Positions 27,282 to 36,043 of a stretch of DNA of 64,000 nucleotides are shown here, in pieces (the first letter of the stretch is position 1; each line of letters starts with the position of its first letter). Made by a program: the position numbers and the translations under genes. Below the pieces are notes generated by a model. That model was not told the origin of the DNA. It was given only the letters and a program-made list of their open reading frames with translations, and made no database searches. Source of the DNA: Pseudomonas orientalis (GTDB taxonomy: Bacteria > Pseudomonadota > Gammaproteobacteria > Pseudomonadales > Pseudomonadaceae); contig NZ_JYLM01000003.1 of the NCBI RefSeq assembly GCF_001439815.1, positions 372,001 to 436,000 of the forward strand, read 5' to 3'.

Positions 27282-28279
27282 ATATTCCCAGCGCACTCAC
27301 GCAAGTGCTCCTGATTGAAGATACCAGCCAGATCGGCCACGCCCGACGCACCGCCCAACAGTTTTCCGAGTCGCTGGGCTTCGATGAGACCGATGCGGGC
27401 CGCGTAGCCCTGGTCGCCACCGAGCTTGCCAGCAATATTCTCAAACATGCCAGCCATGGTGAGCTGCACCTGCGCGCCACCGGCAACGGCGGCGTCGAGA
27501 TGATCGCCATCGACCGTGGGCAAGGCTTTGACATCGACAGCGGGCTGGTGGACGGTTTTTCCACCGGGGGTACCCAGGGCATCGGGCTGGGGGCGATATC
27601 CCGCCTGGCGCAGGTGTTCGATGCCCATGCCGATCAGCGCGGCGCGGCGATACTGGCGAGGCTGACGCCGCGCGCCGTAACGACCCGGGATATTCGCTAC
27701 GGCGTCAGCCAGCACTCGCTGCATAACGACCCTCACTGCGGTGATGCCTGGCACCTGGCAGTCGAGCCTGGGCGGTTCAGCGTAATGATGGCCGACGGGC
27801 TCGGCCATGGCGAATACGCCGAGCAGGCCGCCCAAGCGGGGGAAGAGGTGTTTGCACAGAATGCCTTCATGGATTCGACGGTCCTGATGAGCGATATGCA
27901 CATCGGCATGAATGGCACCCGTGGCGCCGCCATGGCGGTGGCCCAGTACGATGCCGTGGCCGATACGCTCAGGTTTACCGGCGTCGGCAATATCGGCGGC
28001 AGCCTGATCGGGCCTGACAAGCCACGCGGCCTGGCCTCCCACCCTGGTATCGTCGGCGTGCAGTTTCGCAAGGCACAGCCCTTCGACTATGCTCAAGTGG
28101 CCGATCAGTTGCTGATCCTATACAGCGACGGCCTGCAATCACGCTGGAATCTTTCAGACTATCCGGGGCTCGTCCACCGCCACCCTGCCCTGATTGCCGC
28201 CATCCTGCACCGTGACTTCTGCCGCGGTCGGGACGACGTTACTGTCTTCGTGATTGCCCTGGAGGCCATCGATGGCTGA
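27272..28279 (+). CDS. GHKL ATPase fused to SpoIIE/PP2C phosphatase
   Basis: A 335-residue fusion. Residues about 15-135 are an RsbW/RsbT-like GHKL ATPase (VATELASNILKHA with Asn55; AIDRGQGFD; GTQGIGLGA at 100-108). Residues about 145-335 are a PP2C phosphatase of the RsbX/SpoIIE class, with metal-binding MADGLGHGE (Asp175), MNGTRGAAMAVAQYD, and GRDDVTVFVI at the end. A kinase and a phosphatase in one chain could set the phosphorylation state of RsbR/RsbS, as RsbX does in Bacillus. It overlaps neighbours on both sides. Confidence 0.85.
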   Translation: MGLNIPSALTQVLLIEDTSQIGHARRTAQQFSESLGFDETDAGRVALVATELASNILKHASHGELHLRATGNGGVEMIAIDRGQGFDIDSGLVDGFSTGGTQGIGLGAISRLAQVFDAHADQRGAAILARLTPRAVTTRDIRYGVSQHSLHNDPHCGDAWHLAVEPGRFSVMMADGLGHGEYAEQAAQAGEEVFAQNAFMDSTVLMSDMHIGMNGTRGAAMAVAQYDAVADTLRFTGVGNIGGSLIGPDKPRGLASHPGIVGVQFRKAQPFDYAQVADQLLILYSDGLQSRWNLSDYPGLVHRHPALIAAILHRDFCRGRDDVTVFVIALEAIDG

Positions 28280-29135
28280 AACCACTGCCTCGCTCGCCGC
28301 TGAAATCCAACGCCTGCGCCAGGAAGCAGATGCCCTGCGCGCGGAACTGGATGAAACCAACCAGGGCGTGCTGGCGCTGTATGCCGAACTGGACATGCAA
28401 GCCGACCAACTGCGTCAGGCGTCCGACCTCAAGAGTCGTTTCCTGTCGTACATGAGCCATGAGTTCCGCACGCCCCTGGGCTCGATCCTGAGCATCACCA
28501 GCCTGCTCGCCGACGAGTTGGACGGCCCGTTAAGCTCGGAGCAACATACGCAGGTGGGGTTTATCGCAAGCTCGGCGCGCGAATTGCGCGAGATGGTCGA
28601 TGACTTGCTCGACCTGGCCAAGATCGAGGCCGGGCGCATCACTATTTCTCCGGCCTGGTTCGATATGTTCGACATGTTCTCGGCGCTGCGCGGGATGTTC
28701 CGCCCCATTGTCGACGCGTCATCGGTCGACCTGATCTTCGAAAAGCCTTCCGGCCTGCCCAAGCTCTACACCGATGACAAGAAACTCGCGCAGATACTGC
28801 GCAACTTTATTTCCAACGCCCTGAAGTTCACCCTGCAGGGCGAAGTGCGGGTCTCGGCGCGCATGGAGAGCGAACACGAAATCCGTTTTGCAGTGCAGGA
28901 CACCGGCCTGGGCATACCCGCCGACTTGCACAACAATCTGTTCGAAGACTTTTCCCAGATCGACTCACCCTTGCAGAAACGCCTGCGCGGCACGGGCCTG
29001 GGCCTGTCGCTGTGCAAGCGCTTTGCCGAGTTGCTGGGTGGCAGGGTCGGTGTTGAAAGCACGCCCGGCATAGGCTCGCTGTTCTTCGTGGTTATCCCTC
29101 TCTCCATTGCCAGCGAGAACGTCGATGAAACGTGA
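28272..29135 (+). CDS. Soluble sensor histidine kinase of the stressosome cluster
   Basis: A 287-residue kinase without membrane segments. An N-terminal coiled coil (about 5-50) leads into HisKA with MSHEFRTPLGSI (His63), then HATPase_c: N-box NFISNALK at 178-185, G1 DTGLGIP at 210-216, G2 GTGLGLSLCKRF. The start at 28272 overlaps the phosphatase gene by eight bases. No sensory domain other than the coiled coil is present, so its input is likely protein contact, possibly with RsbT. It likely phosphorylates the receiver domain of the next gene product. Confidence 0.88.
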   Translation: MAETTASLAAEIQRLRQEADALRAELDETNQGVLALYAELDMQADQLRQASDLKSRFLSYMSHEFRTPLGSILSITSLLADELDGPLSSEQHTQVGFIASSARELREMVDDLLDLAKIEAGRITISPAWFDMFDMFSALRGMFRPIVDASSVDLIFEKPSGLPKLYTDDKKLAQILRNFISNALKFTLQGEVRVSARMESEHEIRFAVQDTGLGIPADLHNNLFEDFSQIDSPLQKRLRGTGLGLSLCKRFAELLGGRVGVESTPGIGSLFFVVIPLSIASENVDET

Positions 29136-31068
29136 CATCCAACTGCTGATCGTCGACGACAATGCCGCCACGCGCTACGCCCTGCGCCGACGCCTCGAAC
29201 GCCATCACTATCAGGTGCTTGAAGCCGGCACGGGTCAGGACGGGCTGGACCTGATCGCCACTGGAAAAATCGATGCGCTGATCCTCGACGTCAACCTGCC
29301 GGACATGAGCGGCTTCGATATCGTGCGCCAGTTACGCACCGACCCGAACACCGCCTTGCTGCCTGTGGTGCACGTGTCGGCGGCATCCATCGAGACCGGC
29401 GACATCATCACCGGCCTGGACGCCGGGGCTGACGCCTACCTGATCCACCCGATCGACCCCGAGGTCCTGCTGGCGACCCTGCGCACCCTTTTGCGCGTGC
29501 GCGACACCGAATACGCGCTAGGAGAGAGCGAGGCACGTTTTCGTGAGATCTTCTTTAATATCAGCGCACCGATTGCAGTGATGGACGCGCAGCTGAAGGT
29601 CCACGAATGCAACCACGCGTTCGCCCAGTTGATTCACGACAACCTCAACCCCGATGCCCTGCTTGAATGCTTCGCCGGCGACCAGTATGCGGTTATCCAG
29701 GAACTGTGCCTGCGCCTGGCGGCCGGCGAGCGCTGGAAAGGCACGCTGCAGATGAAAGTCGACGGCCAACTGCGCGAAACCGAGTGGCAGATTTCGCCCT
29801 ATGACCGTGCCGAGCTGAGCCTGGTATTTGTCGAGGACGTGACTGAACACCGCCATCGCGAGCGCCACCAACAGGCCGAACTCGCCAACGCGGCGACCCG
29901 CCTGGCACGCACCGAAGCGCTACTGCTCCAGGCACAGAAAATGGATGCCCTGGGCAAACTTACCGGCGGCATCGCCCATGACTTCAACAACCTGCTCACC
30001 GGTATCATCACCAGCCTGGAGCTGATCAAGAAGCGCATCGAAAGCCAGCGCACCGACAAGGTGCTGGGCTATGCCGACGCCGCGCTCAGTTCAGCCCTGA
30101 GCGCCGCCGGCCTGACCAACCGCCTGCTCGCATTCGCCCGCCAGCAGCCGCTGGACACGCGGCCCATCGATATCAACGCGCATATCCGCTCCCTGGAAGA
30201 ACTGCTGGTGCGCACCATCGGCGAACACATCACCTTGAAGCTGGAACTGACCAACAACGCTGCCGTGGCGATGGTCGATCCGATACAACTGGAAAGTGCA
30301 GTGCTGAACCTGGTGATCAATGCCCGCGATGCGCTGCCCAAGGGCGGCAACATCTGGGTGACCACCTACCCTGCCTACTCCAACGGCAACCTCAAGCTGG
30401 AAGACGGTACCTACATCGCACTGTCGGTACGGGACAACGGCGTAGGCATCGAGCACAGTGTCATCGACAAAGTGTTCGATCCCTTCTTCACCACCAAGCC
30501 AGTGGGCCAGGGCACCGGCCTGGGCCTGTCGACCATCTATGGTTTTGCGCGCCAGTCCGGCGGCGATGCGCAGATCCGCAGCGTCGCCCGCCAAGGCACT
30601 GAAGTGACAATCATGCTCCCGGCCGCGGAAGGCCCCGCCTCGGTGACCACCGCGACGTTGGCAAAGCCGGGCAAGAGCAACGGTGAACACATACTCATCG
30701 TCGAAGACATGCCTTCGGTGCGCAGCTTTGTCGCCGAAGTGCTGGCAGACGCCGGTTACCGCTGCAGCCTGGCAGCTGACGGTGACGAAGCGATCGCTAG
30801 CTTGAAGACTGACCTGACGATCAACCTGTTGCTCACCGATGTCGGCCTGCCCTACATGACCGGCCGCGAACTGGCTGACTTCGCCCGAAGCCTGCGCACC
30901 GACTTGCCGATCCTGTTCATGACCGGCTACGCCGAGAATGCAGCCAATCGCCAGAACTTCCTGGGTGAACGCATGGACCTGATCACCAAGCCATTTCACA
31001 TCGATGAGCTGCTTGAGAAGATTCGCCAGGGCCTGGAAGCAAGTCCTGGCGCCGCTGACTACAGCTGA
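29125..31068 (+). CDS. Hybrid histidine kinase REC-PAS-HisKA-HATPase-REC
   Basis: A 647-residue cytoplasmic protein. REC1 (about 5-125) has phospho-acceptor Asp55 in [13 protein letters not shown]-like domain spans about 135-245. HisKA has [14 protein letters not shown] (His285), HATPase_c ends with [20 protein letters not shown], and REC2 (about 520-640) has Asp572 in [13 protein letters not shown]. It overlaps the upstream kinase gene by 11 bases. No DNA-binding or HPt domain is seen, so the output of the cluster remains open. Its end overlaps the convergent MCP gene by 10 bases. Confidence 0.9.
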   Translation: MKRDIQLLIVDDNAATRYALRRRLERHHYQVLEAGTGQDGLDLIATGKIDALILDVNLPDMSGFDIVRQLRTDPNTALLPVVHVSAASIETGDIITGLDAGADAYLIHPIDPEVLLATLRTLLRVRDTEYALGESEARFREIFFNISAPIAVMDAQLKVHECNHAFAQLIHDNLNPDALLECFAGDQYAVIQELCLRLAAGERWKGTLQMKVDGQLRETEWQISPYDRAELSLVFVEDVTEHRHRERHQQAELANAATRLARTEALLLQAQKMDALGKLTGGIAHDFNNLLTGIITSLELIKKRIESQRTDKVLGYADAALSSALSAAGLTNRLLAFARQQPLDTRPIDINAHIRSLEELLVRTIGEHITLKLELTNNAAVAMVDPIQLESAVLNLVINARDALPKGGNIWVTTYPAYSNGNLKLEDGTYIALSVRDNGVGIEHSVIDKVFDPFFTTKPVGQGTGLGLSTIYGFARQSGGDAQIRSVARQGTEVTIMLPAAEGPASVTTATLAKPGKSNGEHILIVEDMPSVRSFVAEVLADAGYRCSLAADGDEAIASLKTDLTINLLLTDVGLPYMTGRELADFARSLRTDLPILFMTGYAENAANRQNFLGERMDLITKPFHIDELLEKIRQGLEASPGAADYS

Positions 31069-32684
31069 AACCGCGCCACCGCTTCGTTCAGCGAAGCCGC
31101 CAACTGCGCCAGCTCGCGACTCGATCCGTTGATCTGCCCGGCGCCGGATGAGGATTGCGCAGACAAGTCGCGAATATTGACGATGTTGCGATCGACCTCC
31201 TTGGCCACTTGCGCCTGCTCTTCCGCCGCGCTGGCAATCACCAGGTTGCGCTGGTGGATCTGATCGATGGAGTCGGTGATCTGACTCAATGCGCCACCCG
31301 CCCCTTCTGCCAGGGCCAGGGTGTCGGTGGCGCGCTGGGTACTCGATTGCATTGAGGTCAGCGCGTGATCCGACCCTGTGCGCATCGCCGTGACCATCTG
31401 GTCGATTTCCAGGGTCGATTGCTGGGTACGATGTGCCAGCGCGCGCACTTCGTCGGCAACGACCGCAAAGCCGCGCCCGGATTCACCGGCCCGCGCGGCC
31501 TCGATGGCGGCATTGAGCGCCAGCAAGTTGGTCTGTTCGGCAATCGAGCGAATCACATCGAGCACCTTGCCGATATCACGCGATTGTTCGGCGAGGTTCT
31601 GCACCAGCGTCGAGGTTTCACCTATGTTGGTGCTCAGGGCCTGGATGGCGCTGACGGTTTCGCCAACGCGATGCTGGCCTTCGCGCGCCGTTTCATTGGA
31701 AACACGCGTGGATTCAGAGGTGGACACTGCGTTGCGCGCCACTTCATCCGCTGCGGATGTCATCTCGTTGACGGCGGTAGCGGCCTGCTCGATTTCGGCA
31801 GTCTGCTTTTGCAGGCTGCGGCTGCTCTGGTCGGTGATGCCATTCAAGTCGGTGGCGGATGCGGCCATCTGCCCCGCCGACTGGCGGATCAGCTGCAAGG
31901 TCCCGCGCAGATTGGCCTGCATGGTCTTGAGTGCAACCAGCAGACGCGTCACTTCATCGTCACCGGTCACGTCCACCGTCTGGGTCAGGTCGCCTTGAGC
32001 CACGTTTTCGGCAGCTCGCACCGCATGGCTCAGCGGACCGACAATGCTGCGCGTCAGCAACCAGGCCAGTGCCACGGTACTCAGAGCGGCCAGGAGTACG
32101 AAGCCGAACACCATGGTGCGCGAGCGGCTGTACTGCGACTCGGCCAGTTGGCCCTGCTGGTTGATCTGCGCGTTGTAGTAGTCCGCGAGGGCATTGAGCT
32201 GCGTGCCGGAGCCATCGATCACGGTTTTCATGTCCACCAGCAGCAACTTGTTCAGCTCGGCGCCCTGCTGCTTGTCGGCAAGCACGAAGGACTGGGCCAG
32301 CCCCTGTTGGTACTGACGCAGCGAACCCTGGAACTGGTCGTAGAGCGCGCGCACTTGCGGGGTATCGATGACCGCATCGAGCTCTGCCAGCTTTTTGGTC
32401 AGGTCCTGGCTGCGAGTGTCCATCTGGCTGCGGTATTGCGGGATGCCTGCCGGATTCGGGTCCAGCGCCATGCGCAAAGAGATCGTACGAATGCGCAGCA
32501 TGATTTCGCGAATGTCCGCCACCAGCCGCATCTTGGGCACCAGCCCGCTTTCAACCTGCACCGCACTGGCGCGGATGCTTGCCATGTTCGACAGGGCAAA
32601 AAACCCCAGCAGGGCCACGAGCAAAGCGATCAAGGCAAAACCCAGACCCGCACGGCGAGCGATGGACAGGTTGCGAAGGGACAT
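31059..32684 (-). CDS. Methyl-accepting chemotaxis protein (4HB ligand domain)
   Basis: A 541-residue MCP. TM1 is about 12-32, the periplasmic four-helix-bundle (4HB_MCP) domain about 33-188, TM2 about 190-212, then HAMP and a long signalling helix with the conserved hairpin tip [34 protein letters not shown]. The ligand is unknown. There is no C-terminal CheR-binding pentapeptide. It is convergent with the stressosome cluster, overlapping it by 10 bases, but chemotaxis genes are absent nearby. Confidence 0.93.
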   Translation of the reverse strand: MSLRNLSIARRAGLGFALIALLVALLGFFALSNMASIRASAVQVESGLVPKMRLVADIREIMLRIRTISLRMALDPNPAGIPQYRSQMDTRSQDLTKKLAELDAVIDTPQVRALYDQFQGSLRQYQQGLAQSFVLADKQQGAELNKLLLVDMKTVIDGSGTQLNALADYYNAQINQQGQLAESQYSRSRTMVFGFVLLAALSTVALAWLLTRSIVGPLSHAVRAAENVAQGDLTQTVDVTGDDEVTRLLVALKTMQANLRGTLQLIRQSAGQMAASATDLNGITDQSSRSLQKQTAEIEQAATAVNEMTSAADEVARNAVSTSESTRVSNETAREGQHRVGETVSAIQALSTNIGETSTLVQNLAEQSRDIGKVLDVIRSIAEQTNLLALNAAIEAARAGESGRGFAVVADEVRALAHRTQQSTLEIDQMVTAMRTGSDHALTSMQSSTQRATDTLALAEGAGGALSQITDSIDQIHQRNLVIASAAEEQAQVAKEVDRNIVNIRDLSAQSSSGAGQINGSSRELAQLAASLNEAVARFQL

Positions 32685-32957
32685 TTCGGGGGGATCTCTT
32701 ATTGGGATATGACGTCGTATGAGAGGGTTTCGGCCTGCGCAGGCGGGACTTTAGAGCGTAGCTGGAAGGGAAATTAATTGTCATGAATATCAGGGAGTTA
32801 TTTGACCTGTTGACGAGCAAAAAGCTACTTGAGGGCAATACTGGGTTCGGAACGTCTTCCTTCACCGTTACAACGGAGATTCCTTATGCGGCAAAACCTT
32901 TTCTGACCTAAGGCGGCTATCCAAAAACAACCGTTACCAATAATACGAGCTTGCACA
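32685..32957. other. Intergenic: MCP and higBA promoters
   Basis: About 270 AT-richer bases between two divergent units. It must contain the MCP promoter (minus strand) and the upstream part of the higBA promoter. No open frame, repeat or hairpin stands out apart from the higBA operator listed separately. Confidence 0.5.
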
Positions 32958-32974
32958 AGTCCCATCATGGGACT
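32958..32974. promoter_or_regulatory. Perfect palindromic higBA operator
   Basis: AGTCCCATCATGGGACT is a 17-bp perfect palindrome (8+1+8) ending 11 bases before the higB ATG. It occupies exactly the spacer between a TTGCAC (32951-32956) and TAGGAT (32974-32979), 17 bases apart, a plausible sigma-70 promoter. HigA-HigB binding there would block transcription. Confidence 0.7.
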
Positions 32975-32985
32975 AGGATTTCCTC

Positions 32986-33288
32986 ATGAGAATCATCGCG
33001 ATCAGCCAACTCAAAACCTTTTGGCGCAAGTACCCGGACGCCGAGCAATCGCTACTGGCTTGGATAGATGAGGCAAAAAACGCGGACTGGTCCACCCCGG
33101 CTGACATCAAGGAACAGTTTCGTCATGCAAGCGTCCTCAAGAGCCGCAGAGTCGTCTTCAATATAAAAGGCAACGACTACCGACTCGTGGTCGCAGTGGC
33201 CTATCGCTACGGCGCTCTCTACATCAAGTTCGTCGGTACGCATAAGCAGTACGACGCGATTGACGCCGACACTGTTGAAACGGAGTAA
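32986..33288 (+). CDS. higB: HigB-type mRNA interferase toxin
   Basis: A 100-residue RelE-superfamily toxin of the HigB branch: MRIIAISQLKTFWRKYPDAEQSLLAWI at the N-terminus, VVFNIKGNDYRLVVAVAYRYGALYIKFVGTHKQYDAID at the C-terminus, both typical. HigB cleaves mRNA on the ribosome. As in other hig loci the toxin gene precedes the antitoxin gene, three bases apart. The promoter directly upstream would give an almost leaderless mRNA. Confidence 0.92.
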   Translation: MRIIAISQLKTFWRKYPDAEQSLLAWIDEAKNADWSTPADIKEQFRHASVLKSRRVVFNIKGNDYRLVVAVAYRYGALYIKFVGTHKQYDAIDADTVETE

Positions 33289-33291
33289 CCC

Positions 33292-33663
33292 ATGAATATC
33301 CGCCCCATCCATACCGAGCAAGACTATAAAGACGCACTGAAGTCAGTCTCCCCACTGTTCGATGACGAACCGGAACCCGGTACGCCAGAAGGTGATTACT
33401 TCGACGTGATGATCACCCTGATTGAAGCCTATGAGGCCAAACATTTCCCGATTGACCTGCCCACCCCAGTCGACGCCATTCGTTTCAGAATGGAACAGTC
33501 TGGTCTTTCGGCAGCAGATCTGGTGCCCGCCATCGGCCGTCAAAACCGGGTCTATGAGGTGCTTAATGGAAAACGCGCACTCACTTTGCCAATGATTTGG
33601 AAACTGCATGAAATGTTTGGAATTCCGGCCGAGAGCCTGATTCGGCCGGTAAAAAATGCGTGA
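33292..33663 (+). CDS. higA: HigA-type antitoxin (XRE HTH)
   Basis: A 123-residue antitoxin. The N-terminal region (MNIRPIHTEQDYKDALKSVSPLFDDEPEPGTPEGDYFDVM) neutralises the toxin. The C-terminal HTH (about 72-115: MEQSGLSAADLVPAIGRQNRVYEVLNGKRALTLPMIWKLHEMFGIP) is of the Xre/Cro type and should bind the palindrome at 32958. It is the second gene of the operon. Confidence 0.92.
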   Translation: MNIRPIHTEQDYKDALKSVSPLFDDEPEPGTPEGDYFDVMITLIEAYEAKHFPIDLPTPVDAIRFRMEQSGLSAADLVPAIGRQNRVYEVLNGKRALTLPMIWKLHEMFGIPAESLIRPVKNA

Positions 33664-33823
33664 AATCTATAGTCGTAACGACTGAATCCAGACGCATCGA
33701 TTGCACTGATGATTACTATCGAACCGAGCGCCTGCTCAATTACCACCACTGGTTTCTATAATCGCTCCAAATTCCCTCCCCCTCGCCTGTTTTCAGGCGA
33801 CGCTCACCCCGGAACTGAACTCC

Positions 33824-35050
33824 ATGCCAAATGCCAGCCAGGCCCCTCGCGGCCTTCCCGAACATAATCAACAAAGTGTCAAACAGCAGTGGCTGGCGAT
33901 TCTTTCGGTCGCTGTGGGTGCCTTTGCCCTGGTGACCAGCGAGTTTCTGCCGGTGGGCGTGCTCAACGACGTTGCCAGCGACCTCGGCATCAGCGCCGGC
34001 CACGCAGGCCTGATGGTGACCCTGCCGGGCATCATGGCCGCCCTCGCGGCGCCGCTGCTGTCCGTGATCATTGGAAAGATGGATCGCCGCTATCTGCTGA
34101 TCGGCCTGACATTGGTCATGATCATCGCCAACCTTGTAGTGTCCCTGGCCAGTGACTTCAGCCTGCTGCTGTTCGGCCGCGTGCTGCTGGGCATCAGCAT
34201 CGGTGGTTTCTGGGCGACGGCCATCGCCCTCAGCGGTCGCCTGGCGCCCAGGGGAGTGGACGTCGCCAAAGCCACCTCGATCATCATGATGGGCGTCACC
34301 CTCGCCACCGTACTGGGCGTGCCCGTCGGCACCTGGCTGAGTGGCCTGATGGGTTGGCGCATGACCTTCCTGGTTACCGCGCTGCTGGGTGTACCGGTAC
34401 TGCTGGCGCAGGTCTTCCTGTTGCCTCGACTCTACCCGGAGAAGGCCATTCTGGTCAGTGACCTGCCGGCGCTGTTTATCAACCCACGCGCTCGGGTCGG
34501 ATTGATCGCCGTGTTGTTGATCGGCCTCGCGCACTTTGCCGCCTACACCTATGTCGCGCCGTTCTTCAAGAACAGCGCCGGCTTCGACGGGCCGACGATC
34601 GGTTCGCTGCTGCTGATGTTTGGCGTGGCCGGGGTCGCAGGCAACATTTTTGCCGGCTTCGCCGCCAACCGCAGCGTGCGCCACACCCTGCTGCTGGTCG
34701 CGCTGATGATCGGCACCAGCACCGCCCTGTTCCCCTACTTCGCCACCGGCATGCTCGGCGCCACGATGCTGATCGCGCTATGGGGCTTTGCCTTCGGCGC
34801 CTTCCCGGCGTGCGCCAGTATCTGGATGTTCGTGGTCGCGCCCAAGGATGTGGAACGTGGCATGCCGTTGTTCGTTGCGTTGTTCCAGGTGATCATTGCG
34901 CTGGGCTCGTTCTTTGGTGGACAGATCGTCGACCACCTGGGCACTTCGGTGTTGTTGAGCCTGGCCACGGCGCTGGTGGGCGCAGGTTTTGTCACGGTGC
35001 TGGTGCTGGGGCGTAACATCAGCAATCGCCTGGTGGCGCAGCCGGCCTGA
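33824..35050 (+). CDS. DHA1-family MFS exporter (sugar/drug efflux type)
   Basis: A 408-residue, 12-TM major facilitator. AFALVTSEFLPVGVLNDVASDLGIS in TM1 and GFWATAIALSGRLAPRG in TM4-5 are typical of the AraJ/SotB/YdhP branch of DHA1 exporters. Probable substrates are sugars, arabinose-like compounds or drugs, exported with proton antiport. A strong terminator follows the stop. It separates the higBA pair from the DUF6124 gene. Confidence 0.85.
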   Translation: MPNASQAPRGLPEHNQQSVKQQWLAILSVAVGAFALVTSEFLPVGVLNDVASDLGISAGHAGLMVTLPGIMAALAAPLLSVIIGKMDRRYLLIGLTLVMIIANLVVSLASDFSLLLFGRVLLGISIGGFWATAIALSGRLAPRGVDVAKATSIIMMGVTLATVLGVPVGTWLSGLMGWRMTFLVTALLGVPVLLAQVFLLPRLYPEKAILVSDLPALFINPRARVGLIAVLLIGLAHFAAYTYVAPFFKNSAGFDGPTIGSLLLMFGVAGVAGNIFAGFAANRSVRHTLLLVALMIGTSTALFPYFATGMLGATMLIALWGFAFGAFPACASIWMFVVAPKDVERGMPLFVALFQVIIALGSFFGGQIVDHLGTSVLLSLATALVGAGFVTVLVLGRNISNRLVAQPA

Positions 35051-35066
35051 CGAGCCTGGACACACT

Positions 35067-35105
35067 AAAAAGCCTGCTGGGCGTTGAGCTCGGCAGGCTT
35101 TTTTT
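35067..35105. terminator. Rho-independent terminator of the MFS gene
   Basis: Stem AAAAGCCTGC with loop about 14 bases and GCAGGCTTTTTTT. The T-run on both strands lets it also serve the minus-strand gene at 35123. Confidence 0.88.
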
Positions 35106-35122
35106 GTTTCAGGAACTGTTGT

Positions 35123-35392
35123 TTATTTCGCTGTCGGGAAATCACGCTCAAGGACTGAGTCGACCAGCGACTGGGCGTTCTCGATGAGTTGAGCCAGACC
35201 CATGATCACGGGTGACTGAGTACTGTCCGGATCTTCGGCGCATTGGTAGGCAGTTTGGAGAGCGGAGGAAAGAATTTCGGCGGTGTTTGTCAGGGCTTCT
35301 TCGGTGCCGACGTCATCGGCTACGCAAAAGATCTTGCGCGAATGCCCTTCGTTATCGAGAGGTTCAGCTGGATTAGCGGTGATCTTTTTCAT
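35123..35392 (-). CDS. DUF6124/DUF3077-type small protein
   Basis: An 89-residue protein (MKKITANPAEPLDN...), with a Pro/Asn-rich start, ALTNTAEILSSALQTAYQCAED and PVIMGLAQLIENAQSLVDSVLERD, consistent with the short helical DUF6124/DUF3077 family common in Pseudomonas. Function is unknown. The ATG at 35392 follows a GGAGTTAC. The upstream leader on this strand is extensively base-paired (see 35403-35624). Confidence 0.8.
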   Translation of the reverse strand: MKKITANPAEPLDNEGHSRKIFCVADDVGTEEALTNTAEILSSALQTAYQCAEDPDSTQSPVIMGLAQLIENAQSLVDSVLERDFPTAK

Positions 35393-35402
35393 GATGTAAC
35401 TC

Positions 35403-35624
35403 CACGTTATGACGGGAGCTACCACTCACTGCTGTCAAACAGTATTGGGTGGCAGCTGTACGCGGGTTGACAGACCGGAAACGTGGAAACCCGGCGCACC
35501 CGAAGGTGCCCCACGCACAGCCGCCATAACAGGTGAGCACAGACAAACGTCTGAAACCAGTTTGGGGAGGCGTAAAAGTCGCACGTTATTCGGTCTGTCA
35601 AAACCGGTCGCCATGAGGGCGACG
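35403..35624 (-). ncRNA. Structured leader or sRNA upstream of the DUF6124 gene
   Basis: On the minus strand this region can fold strongly. An 11-bp perfect long-range stem pairs 35591-35601 with 35467-35477 (TTGACAGACCG and its complement). It encloses a CAGAC-GUUU-GUCUG hairpin (35540-35553) and a CGUGG/CCACG stem around GCACC-UUCG-GGUGC, an ultrastable cUUCGg tetraloop that exists only in this orientation. A GUCGCC/GGCGAC hairpin (about 35608-35624) precedes it. AUAACGUG occurs on both sides. No protein-coding alternative is convincing. It ends 10 bases before the start codon of the DUF6124 gene, so a cis-acting leader is likely. Confidence 0.6.
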
Positions 35625-35812
35625 GCGGAAGGTTAGCGCCCTGCCCCAGCCAACGCAACCCTGCTCGGAAACTGCCGATCCCACACAACGTAAGCGGCTA
35701 TTTCGGAAAGGCTTGGTAACGAGAATTCCCGCAGTGAAACTTGAGCATCCAGGTCTCTGAGCTAGCCTCAAAAGAGTCGCCGGTGTGACGACGTACTTGC
35801 CAGGGAGCTTAT

Positions 35813-35941
35813 ATGCCAACGAGATATCGCGATGCGGTCACAGGGGAATACGTGACAGAGGGTGAGGCAAAGAAAAGGCCAAGAGAGACGGTTAAGGAAA
35901 CGGATAAAAAGCCGTCAGCAAAACCGAAGGGAAAAAAGTAG
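35813..35941 (+). CDS. Small basic 42-aa protein
   Basis: A 42-residue peptide (MPTRYRDAVTGEYVTEGEAK, then a Lys/Pro-rich tail). GGGAG lies five bases upstream of the ATG. The RYRDAVTGEYVTEGEAKK segment resembles short conserved Pseudomonas proteins with an xYRxAVTGxxVxxxxAxxxPxTTV pattern that I recall but cannot name. Highly charged, cytoplasmic. Function unknown. Confidence 0.65.
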   Translation: MPTRYRDAVTGEYVTEGEAKKRPRETVKETDKKPSAKPKGKK

Positions 35942-36007
35942 GGTCAACGAATGAAAGCGATTGCCGTATGTCCAGACAGACTTGCCAAAGGGACGCATCT
36001 GACTCAA

Positions 36008-36029
36008 TGTAATGACCAACGTCATTACA
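36008..36029. promoter_or_regulatory. Palindromic relBE operator
   Basis: TGTAATGAC (36008-36016) and GTCATTACA (36021-36029) form a perfect 9-bp dyad with a 4-base centre, 14 bases upstream of the relB ATG. Binding by the RHH antitoxin and its toxin complex would autorepress the operon. Confidence 0.72.
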
Positions 36030-36043
36030 CGAGGACCTTTCCC

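Noticed and set aside
35951..36043. N-terminal extension of relB from 35951
   Set aside because: It would read through the palindromic operator and shows no RHH relation. The ATG at 36044 has a ribosome-binding site.
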